Part shown: piece by piece, positions 6,619 to 13,216 of the stretch
How the letters are laid out: every line of letters begins with the position of its first letter
Position numbering within the stretch: position 1 is the first letter of the stretch
From: DATMXS01 sp050260275
Lineage (GTDB): Bacteria > Acidobacteriota > Terriglobia > Bryobacterales > Bryobacteraceae
Assembly: GCA_050260275.1 (NCBI GenBank)
Contig: JBLNBX010000078.1
Location: forward strand, 1-13,216
Direction: 5' to 3'
Length of the DNA stretch: 13,216 bases
Notes under the pieces: generated by a model
The model's database searches: none
The model's input: the letters and a program-made list of their open reading frames with translations, nothing else
Told to the model about the DNA's origin: nothing
Translations under genes and position numbers: made by a program

Positions 6619-8005
6619 CGAAGAACGGGGCGAGTTTGTCCTCCGGCGGCGGAGGCGTGAGCAGGCTCACTGCGATGAGAGCCGTTATGGAAGTTGCCAG
6701 CGCCGGGTAGATGGCGTCGAGCCCCCACGGCGAGCCGGTAACGTTCCAGACCACGGTGACGGCGGTTCCAAGCGCGATCGAAGCTATCGCGCCCGCCGTT
6801 GTCGCCCGCTTCCAGAAGAACACGGCAAGGATCACCGGCGTCACCGCCGCGCCATACACGGTGTACGCGTACATCGCGGCGTTCAGGATGGACTCGAACT
6901 CCGCGGCCTGAAGCAGAGCGAAGATGCCCAGCAGGACGACCACCACGCGCGAGACGATGAGCGACCGCCGCTCTGACGCGTTCTTGTCGATGAAGCGCTG
7001 ATAGACGTCGTGGATGATGTTCGTCGCCGGGGAGAACAGGAAATTGTTCGCCGTCGAGATGAGCTTCGCAAAGACGCCGCCCAGCAGCAGCGCTCCGGCC
7101 AGCGTCGGCAGGCCGTGACGCGCGGCATAGGGGATGATCTCGCGCGGCTGCTCGGGCTGGAATTGCGCGCTGCCCACGACCGCGATGGCCACGATCAGCG
7201 TCTCGAGTATCAGCGCACCGATGATCCATCCGCCCACGGCGAGCTTCGCGTCGCGCTCGGAACGCGCGGAGAAGAACTTCTGATACATGCCCTGGTTGCC
7301 CACCATCAGCAGCATCGTCGGTATCAGGAACCCGAGCCCCTGCCGCAGGCTGATGGTGCCGAGCGGCTCGAAGTGCGACGCGGGGAGCGCCGCTGTCACC
7401 GCGCTCCATCCGCCGGCGTGCGAGACGAGCAGCGGAAACGCGATGAGCACGATGGCGGTCACCATGGAGCCGATCACCAGGTCCAGATACGCCACCGACG
7501 CCATTCCCGCCGCGGCAGTGAACGTGATGACGAACGCCGCGATGAGGTACATGCCGGTGCCGCGGTCGAGGGCGGGGAAGATGAGGTGCAGGATGTCGCC
7601 GCCGGCCTTGATCTGGTAGCTGGTGATCATCGTGTAGGAGATGACGATGGCCACGGTTGCCAGCACGCGCGCCCAGGCGTTGTAGCGCGTCTCCAGAAGG
7701 TCCGGCACGGTGTACTGCGCGAAGCGGCGCGCGCGTCCGGCGATCTGCCAGATGATGACGAGCCCGAGCCAGCCGCCCGCGGGCTGCCACAGCGCGGCGA
7801 AGCCATTGCGGTAGGCGTTCTCGGCCCCGGCGAACAGGCTGCCCGCGCCTATCCACGACGACAGCAGCGTGAAAACGAGCACGGTCCACGGGAGCTTCCG
7901 GCCGGCCACCATGAAGTCCGCCTGCTTGCGGACGCCGAAGGTCTTCCAGATGGTGACGCCCGTGAGGACGGCTACGACGGCGACGATTACAAACGTATAA
8001 ATCAT
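6611..8005 (-). CDS. Sodium:solute symporter (SSS family)
   Basis: Inner-membrane transporter of 464 residues using the sodium gradient for solute uptake. About 13 hydrophobic segments span the protein, starting at MIYTFVIVAVVAVLTGVTIW. Family features seen: SWIGAGSLFAG (50-60) in the helix-1/2 region, VPDLLETRYN (100-109), and KLISTANNFLFSPATNI (314-330), where S317 and T318 correspond to the conserved helix-8 Ser/Thr sodium-site pair. Substrate is not readable from sequence (SSS members carry sugars, proline, pantothenate, acetate and others); the downstream M24 peptidase hints at amino acids or peptide products but this is only context. ATG at 8003-8005 is chosen because it directly starts the first helix; 19 more in-frame residues upstream would overlap the preceding gene. 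It begins 7 nt after the stop of the Wzt-like gene. Confidence 0.93.
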   Translation of the reverse strand: MIYTFVIVAVVAVLTGVTIWKTFGVRKQADFMVAGRKLPWTVLVFTLLSSWIGAGSLFAGAENAYRNGFAALWQPAGGWLGLVIIWQIAGRARRFAQYTVPDLLETRYNAWARVLATVAIVISYTMITSYQIKAGGDILHLIFPALDRGTGMYLIAAFVITFTAAAGMASVAYLDLVIGSMVTAIVLIAFPLLVSHAGGWSAVTAALPASHFEPLGTISLRQGLGFLIPTMLLMVGNQGMYQKFFSARSERDAKLAVGGWIIGALILETLIVAIAVVGSAQFQPEQPREIIPYAARHGLPTLAGALLLGGVFAKLISTANNFLFSPATNIIHDVYQRFIDKNASERRSLIVSRVVVVLLGIFALLQAAEFESILNAAMYAYTVYGAAVTPVILAVFFWKRATTAGAIASIALGTAVTVVWNVTGSPWGLDAIYPALATSITALIAVSLLTPPPPEDKLAPFFGR

Positions 8006-8012
8006 CGGATTT

Positions 8013-9281
8013 TCAAAACTTACGCCATTGTACTTCGGCGTCGAGCGCAAGCACGCCGGCAACCGCCTTCGTGTTCGTGACGCGGAACACGGCGACGTCG
8101 TCCAGCCAGTCCTGGCTGTACCAGTCGGAGTGCTGCGTCGCGGCGGTCACGGTGTACTCGCCTGCGGTAAGCCGGCAGGGGAAGCGGAACTCCACCTCGA
8201 TGCGTTCGCCGGCGGAAAAATTTCCAAGCGCAACCTGCTCCAGCCGCGTGTTGGTGCCGCACACATCCATTCCGAGCCGGTTGCGGATGAGCACGCCGAC
8301 GACGGGGTCCGACACGTCGCGGTTGAACCGCGCGGTGATGCGGATGGTGATCGGCGCGCCGGCGGTGGCCGTCTGAGGGCAGACCTCCACCGAGAGAATC
8401 TCGCTCGCGCCGTCGCCGTGGCGGAAGCTTGCGTTGCCCGGCGTTGTGCGGTGCTCGAACTTCTCCCGCTCGCTGACCAGGCCAATGTAGCGGTTCACCA
8501 CGTCTGCCGGCGAGCCCTCGACGGCGATGCGGCCATCCAGCATGAGCGCCGCGCGGTGCGCCAGCCGCTTCACCAGGCCGAGGTCGTGCGAGACGAACAG
8601 CACCGTTACCTTCCGCTCCCGCAGTTCCTCGAATTTCCGTATGCAGCGGTTCGAAAACATGGCGTCGCCAACCGCGAGGGCTTCGTCGATGATGAGAATC
8701 TCGGGATCGACGTGGATCGCGGTGGAAAACGCGAGCCGCACGTACATTCCGCTCGAGTACTCTTTCACCGGGCGATCGATGAACTCGCCGATGTCCGCGA
8801 ACGCGGCAATCTTCGGGAAGGCGCGTTCGAGCTCGGCGCGCGAGAGCCCCATGATCTCACCGTTGATGAAAACGTTCTCGCGGCCCGTGAACTCAGGGTT
8901 GAAACCCGCTCCGAGTTCGAGCAGCGCGGCCACGCGGCCCCTTGTTACCACGCGCCCACTGGTGGGCTGTATTATGCCGGCGACGATCTGAAGCAGCGTG
9001 CTCTTGCCGCTCCCGTTCGGCCCTACGATGCCGAGGAACTCGCCTCGCTCGACCGCTAGCGAGATGTCGCGCAGCGCCCAGAAGTCCTTGTGTGCGGGGC
9101 GCGCGCCAAACGGGATGAGCTCGCGTATGCGGTCCAATGGCCTCCCGTAGAGGCGAAAGACTTTGGAAACGTTCTGTGCGATTACGGCGGCCAGACAAAC
9201 TGATTTTACCGTGCTTTCAAGCGGTTGCGGCCGGAGCTGCAGGGTGCGCAGAACTCGGTCATCGGGGCTGCATCCGGCCAT
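8013..9281 (-). CDS. Wzt-like ABC transporter ATPase with C-terminal glycan-binding domain
   Basis: ATPase subunit of the type that energises export of O-antigen or teichoic-acid-like polysaccharide across the inner membrane. Numbered from ATG 9281 (422 residues), the ATPase domain runs ~33-265: Walker A GPNGSGKST (87-95), the family-typical LLELGAGFNPEFTGREN segment (120-136), degenerate signature YSSGM (175-179), Walker B LIIDEALAVGD (196-206) and switch H232 in FVSHD. Residues ~293-415 form a Wzt C-terminal beta-sandwich (SILSV-type start, AGEYTVTAA strand) that in homologues binds the glycan end. The start is uncertain: homology begins at VIAQNVSKVFRLYG (residue 33), the nearest start-like codon there is CTG 9192-9194, and the first canonical codon upstream is ATG 9279-9281, preceded by AAGG at 8 nt. 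The usual Wzm permease gene is not adjacent; the gene instead leads into a symporter gene. Confidence 0.9.
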   Translation of the reverse strand: MAGCSPDDRVLRTLQLRPQPLESTVKSVCLAAVIAQNVSKVFRLYGRPLDRIRELIPFGARPAHKDFWALRDISLAVERGEFLGIVGPNGSGKSTLLQIVAGIIQPTSGRVVTRGRVAALLELGAGFNPEFTGRENVFINGEIMGLSRAELERAFPKIAAFADIGEFIDRPVKEYSSGMYVRLAFSTAIHVDPEILIIDEALAVGDAMFSNRCIRKFEELRERKVTVLFVSHDLGLVKRLAHRAALMLDGRIAVEGSPADVVNRYIGLVSEREKFEHRTTPGNASFRHGDGASEILSVEVCPQTATAGAPITIRITARFNRDVSDPVVGVLIRNRLGMDVCGTNTRLEQVALGNFSAGERIEVEFRFPCRLTAGEYTVTAATQHSDWYSQDWLDDVAVFRVTNTKAVAGVLALDAEVQWRKF

Positions 9282-9422
9282 CGCGCTGACCTTGCCTTCA
9301 TGGAGCGCGCATCTCCGGCAGCATCGACGGGCCGAAGCGTGGCTGGAGGACTGAGCATTGCCCCACCCATCACTGCGGTTTGGCCCCCGCAGGTCACAGG
9401 CCCTCGCCGCCGCGAGCGGGCA
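9282..9422. other. Divergent intergenic region between the Wzt-like ATPase and DAHP synthase genes
   Basis: This stretch holds no convincing gene on either strand. It is expected to carry divergent promoters. The plus-strand promoter element is visible at 9423; for the minus-strand gene a TAAAAT lies inside the presumed N-terminal region at about 9201-9206, which would fit a shorter Wzt-like start, but no -35 partner is clear. Confidence 0.4.
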
Positions 9423-9436
9423 TATAATGAGGCCCG
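9417..9436 (+). promoter_or_regulatory. TATAAT -10 box inside an inverted repeat, upstream of DAHP synthase
   Basis: A perfect TATAAT at 9423-9428 lies 30 nt before the DAHP synthase ATG. It sits in the 10-nt loop between CGGGC (9417-9421) and GCCCG (9432-9436). No good -35 is found at 16-18 nt. The repeat could be a repressor operator covering the -10, or simply GC-rich coincidence. Confidence 0.5.
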
Positions 9437-9458
9437 TTAGTGTCGCTCTGGTAGCCCT

Positions 9459-10805
<1,347 letters not shown>

Positions 10806-10838
10806 TGAGCCGTTCAGCCGGCGCAAGGCGCGCCGCGA

Positions 10839-11867
10839 TCAGGCCGACGCCGCAACCTGCCTGATCGCTTCGACCGCTCTCTCGCAGTCCGCGCGGCTGA
10901 CGTCGTAGTGCGTCAGCAGCCGCATGCGCGTGCCGAACATGCCATTGATGAGCACGCCGCGCTGCTTCAGGCGCGCGCTGAACTCGGCGGTTGTGAGTCC
11001 GGTTCCGCCGATGTCGAAGAACACGATGTTCGTCTGCACCTCGTGCGGCACGAAGATGCCGGGAATGCGCGCGAGTTCGCCCGCCAAATATTTCGCGTTC
11101 TCGTGATCCTCGCACAGCCGCGTCGGCATCTGTTCGAGCGCGATCAGCCCGGCAGCCGCCAGCACGCCGGCCTGCCGCATTCCTCCGCCGAGACGCTTGC
11201 GGTACTGACGCGCCCGCGCGATGTCGTCCCCCGTTCCCACCAGCATCGAGCCCACCGGCGCGCCGAGTCCCTTAGACAGGCAGAACATCACGGTGTCGAA
11301 CTTCGCCGTGATCTCCGCGACCGGCTTGTTCAGGTACGTCGCAGCGTTGAAGATGCGCGCGCCGTCCAGGTGGACCTTCAGGCCGAGCGCGTGCGCGCCG
11401 TCGCAGATGGCGTCCGTGACCTCAGTTGGATACACCGTGCCACCGCCCATGTTGTGCGAGTTCTCGATCTCGATAAGCCCCGTGGGCGCCCAGTTCGGCG
11501 CGCGCGGGCGGACATGCGGGCGGATGTCGTCCCATGTAAGGATCCCGTTCTTGCCAGCCACCGGGCGCGCGAGGCAGCCCGAGAACCACGCCATCATCGA
11601 GAGCTCGAAGCTCATCACGTGCGACGTTGCCTCGCAGATCACCTCCTGCCCGTGTTCCGTGTGCAGCTTCACGCCGATGGTGTTTCCCATTGTGCCGCTC
11701 GGAACAAACAGGGCCGCTTCTTTGCCGAATATCTCGGCCGCGCGCCGCTCCAGGAGGTTGACGGTTGGGTCTTCGTTGTAGACGTCGTCGCCCACCTCAG
11801 CTTCGAACATGGCGCGGCGCATCTCCGCCGTTGGCCTGGTGACTGTGTCGCTGCGAAGGTCAATCAT
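10839..11867 (-). CDS. ltaE: Low-specificity L-threonine aldolase
   Basis: PLP enzyme (fold type I) splitting L-threonine or L-allo-threonine to glycine and acetaldehyde; cytoplasmic. The 342 residues are the normal length. Visible features: the IDLRSDTVTRPT opening typical of the family, GDDVYNEDPTVNLLE (26-40), FVPSGTMGN (54-62) for phosphate/PLP contacts, IEIENSHNMGGG (132-143), HLDGARIFNAA (166-176) with the cofactor-binding Asp, and the LSKGLGAPVGS segment with Schiff-base lysine K199. ATG at 11865-11867 overlaps the hemW stop as ATGA, so it is translated coupled to hemW; the Shine-Dalgarno is weak. The C-terminal RMLLTHYDV-type segment (RLLTHYDVSRADCERAV) is intact. No metabolic link to hemW is obvious apart from threonine aldolase supplying glycine. 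Confidence 0.96.
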   Translation of the reverse strand: MIDLRSDTVTRPTAEMRRAMFEAEVGDDVYNEDPTVNLLERRAAEIFGKEAALFVPSGTMGNTIGVKLHTEHGQEVICEATSHVMSFELSMMAWFSGCLARPVAGKNGILTWDDIRPHVRPRAPNWAPTGLIEIENSHNMGGGTVYPTEVTDAICDGAHALGLKVHLDGARIFNAATYLNKPVAEITAKFDTVMFCLSKGLGAPVGSMLVGTGDDIARARQYRKRLGGGMRQAGVLAAAGLIALEQMPTRLCEDHENAKYLAGELARIPGIFVPHEVQTNIVFFDIGGTGLTTAEFSARLKQRGVLINGMFGTRMRLLTHYDVSRADCERAVEAIRQVAASA

Positions 11868-12955
11868 GGAAGGAAGTCCTGAAGTACTTCATTGGAAAAC
11901 AGAATGCCCCGGCGTGTCAGGCGCAGGCGGCCGGCGTGTTCCTCGAGGCGCCCGAGTGAGGTGTGCCGCGCGATAGTGTCCGCGTGCCGCGCGCGGTCCT
12001 CATCGGAAAGAGGAATGCCTTCGCGCAGGCGCAGCCCGACAAAGAAGCGCTCCTCCGGAGTCGCGGGCGTTTCGAGTGGTGGCGCGCCGGCCAGGTACTC
12101 CTGCACCGTCTCGGGGTTCTGCCGCCGCACGGCTTGCTTGCGGCCCGGAACCACGTCGAACGAGTGTGCGTCCGCGCCGAATCCGGCGTACGGCTCCAGC
12201 CGCCAGTACTTCAGGTTGTGCAGCGACTCACTCCCCGGCCGCGCGAAATTCGATATCTCATACTGCCGGATACCCGCGCGCTCCAGCCGCTCCACCGCGC
12301 GCTCGTAGAACGCGACCACCTGTGCCTCGCCAGGCGCCTCGGCCGCGCCATACCGCGCCCCTCCACGAAGCATCTCCGCGCCCAGGCGGCTATCCTCGTC
12401 CACCTCGAGCATGTAGACGGAAACGTGCGGTGCTTCGAGGCGCTCGATCCAGTCGAGCGACTCTTCCCAGCCCTGCGCAGTCTGGCGCGGCAACCCGGCG
12501 ATGAGGTCGATGTTGAAATCCGTGATGCCCACCGCGCGCAGCGCCGCCACGTCGGAAGCCACGGCCGCCGCGCTGTGCGTCCGCCCCGTGCCGGCCAGTT
12601 CGCGCGCAACGAACGATTGCACGCCCAGGCTCACGCGATTGATACCCGCACTCCGCCACGCCTCGGCTTGCTCCGGCGTGATCGCTCCAGGCGCGGCTTC
12701 GATCGTCGCCTCGCGCCAGGGGCGCCCCGGCACCAGCGACAGCACGCGCGCCAGCGCATCGGCGCTCATGCGGCTGGGAGTGCCGCCCCCGATGTAGACC
12801 GTCTCGGGAGTCCACCGCCACCGGAAACGCGCGAGCTCCGCGCAGAGCGCGGCCGTGTAGCGTTCCTCGAGGTCCCTCGGAAAGACGCCCGAGGCGAAAT
12901 TGCAGAAGGTACACTTCCGGGCGCAGAAAGGGTAGCTGATGTAAACGCCCGCCAA
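11864..12955 (-). CDS. hemW: Heme chaperone HemW (radical SAM family, HemN-like)
   Basis: Radical-SAM-type protein that binds heme and delivers it to acceptor proteins; formerly annotated as an oxygen-independent coproporphyrinogen oxidase. The 363 residues show the cluster motif C-X3-C-X2-C at C11, C15, C18 (YPFCARKCTFCNF), followed by N rather than a fourth Cys as in true HemN, then YIGGGTPS (SAM binding), GVQSF, DLIAGLP, the QYEISNFA block, LHNLKYW (the HNxxYW motif typical of HemW) and GFGADAHS. The C-terminal HemN_C-like domain (FFVGLRLREGIPL; RRGILFSNEVL) is present. Translation begins with TTG at 12953-12955, immediately before the AGVYISYPFC start expected for the family; no Shine-Dalgarno precedes it. 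The stop overlaps ltaE (ATGA); the upstream GlcG/HbpS-type gene ends 9 nt before the start. Confidence 0.94.
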   Translation of the reverse strand: MAGVYISYPFCARKCTFCNFASGVFPRDLEERYTAALCAELARFRWRWTPETVYIGGGTPSRMSADALARVLSLVPGRPWREATIEAAPGAITPEQAEAWRSAGINRVSLGVQSFVARELAGTGRTHSAAAVASDVAALRAVGITDFNIDLIAGLPRQTAQGWEESLDWIERLEAPHVSVYMLEVDEDSRLGAEMLRGGARYGAAEAPGEAQVVAFYERAVERLERAGIRQYEISNFARPGSESLHNLKYWRLEPYAGFGADAHSFDVVPGRKQAVRRQNPETVQEYLAGAPPLETPATPEERFFVGLRLREGIPLSDEDRARHADTIARHTSLGRLEEHAGRLRLTRRGILFSNEVLQDFLP

Positions 12956-12961
12956 ATAACG

Positions 12962-12967
12962 ATTCTA
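12962..12967 (-). promoter_or_regulatory. Candidate -10 element for hemW
   Basis: Minus-strand TAGAAT lies 6 nt before the hemW TTG start and includes the TAG stop of the upstream gene. No -35 at normal spacing and no Shine-Dalgarno are seen. It could drive a leaderless hemW message; equally, hemW may just be read from the upstream gene's transcript. Confidence 0.22.
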
Positions 12968-13216
12968 GAACGCGCCTGCGCCAGCTTCAGCAACGGACTG
13001 GTCCTGCTTGCCCGTGCCCCCGCTCACGCCGATGGCGCCCACCACCTTACCGTTGCGCTTCAGCGGAATGCCGCCGTTGAAGATCATCACGCGCCCGCGG
13101 TTCGAAGCGTGGATGCCGTAGAAATCTTCGCCGGGCTGCGCCAGTTTCGCCAGTTCCTTGGTCGAAATGTCAAAAGCGCGCGCCGTGAACGCCTTGTTGA
13201 TGACAATGTCGATGCT
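12965..13216 (-). CDS. GlcG/HbpS-family heme-binding-like protein, C-terminal 83 residues (runs off right edge)
   Basis: The visible C-terminal part reads INKAFTARAFDISTKELAKL, then PGEDFYGIHASN, then IFNGGIPLKRNGKVVGAIGV, SGGTGKQDQSVAEAGAGAF and stop. The GGIPL...GAIGVSGGT..QD..VA..G block is the signature of the GlcG/HbpS (formerly DUF336) family; family members include the Streptomyces heme sensor/binder HbpS and the PduO C-terminal domain, but many have no known ligand. The start is outside the window, so any signal peptide cannot be judged. It ends 9 nt before hemW on the same strand, so the two are likely co-transcribed; with HemW being a heme chaperone, a heme-related role is a reasonable but unproven inference. 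Confidence 0.88.
   Translation of the reverse strand, partial: SIDIVINKAFTARAFDISTKELAKLAQPGEDFYGIHASNRGRVMIFNGGIPLKRNGKVVGAIGVSGGTGKQDQSVAEAGAGAF

Noticed and set aside
6381..7889. 502-codon minus-strand frame overlapping the symporter and M24 genes
   Set aside because: Out of frame with both real genes, Arg/His/Ala-rich, no domain or membrane pattern.
7010..8080. 356-codon open frame antisense to the sodium symporter
   Set aside because: Arg/Asp/His-rich translation with no recognisable fold, covered by a well-supported membrane transporter on the other strand.
10806..10838. Terminator between the convergent DAHP synthase and ltaE genes
   Set aside because: The 33-nt gap is GC-rich with short self-complementary bits but has no stable stem with a T-run on either strand.
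10908..11882. 324-codon open frame antisense to threonine aldolase
   Set aside because: Mirrors the codon bias of ltaE; no motif, and ltaE is complete with its active-site lysine.

Overview
The window is high-GC bacterial DNA with densely packed genes, many joined by ATGA start/stop overlaps. The gene styles suggest a soil-type Acidobacteriota (Solibacter/Bryobacter-like) genome or metagenome bin: class II DAHP synthase, a GH31-family protein ending in the C-terminal style I associate with that phylum, and remnants that look like the duplicated orphan (FtsX/MacB-like) permeases abundant there. This assignment is inference from protein style, not a database result. I see no tRNA, rRNA, CRISPR array, insertion sequence or phage gene.

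Layout from left to right. (1) 1-1700, minus strand: a DNA-repair pair, nth (endonuclease III) overlapping the start of mutS; mutS runs off the left edge. (2) 1823-3685, plus strand: a half-size ABC exporter divergent from nth. (3) 3686-3906: a degraded patch holding what looks like the first 14 codons of an FtsX-type permease on the plus strand, joined head-on to the last ~45 codons of such a permease on the minus strand. (4) 3907-9281, minus strand: four genes read in the order Wzt-like ABC ATPase, sodium:solute symporter, M24 metallopeptidase, and a secreted GH31-like protein that has lost the catalytic half of its barrel. (5) 9459-10805, plus strand: class II DAHP synthase, entry enzyme of the shikimate pathway, with a clear TATAAT upstream. 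(6) 10839-13216, minus strand: a GlcG/HbpS-family protein (partial), heme chaperone HemW and low-specificity threonine aldolase, closely spaced.

The genes are mostly housekeeping (repair, aromatic amino acid and heme metabolism, transport, peptide and amino acid catabolism) and do not form one obvious pathway. The wzt-like, symporter and peptidase genes are separated by 7 nt and 1 nt and are probably one transcript, possibly coupling solute uptake with peptide hydrolysis; the Wzt-like ATPase lacks its usual permease partner here. The most unusual content is at 3690-4800: a GH31 protein with no catalytic aspartates beside an inverted permease junction, which points to local rearrangement or an assembly join. 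I did not find convincing evidence of a new multi-gene system.
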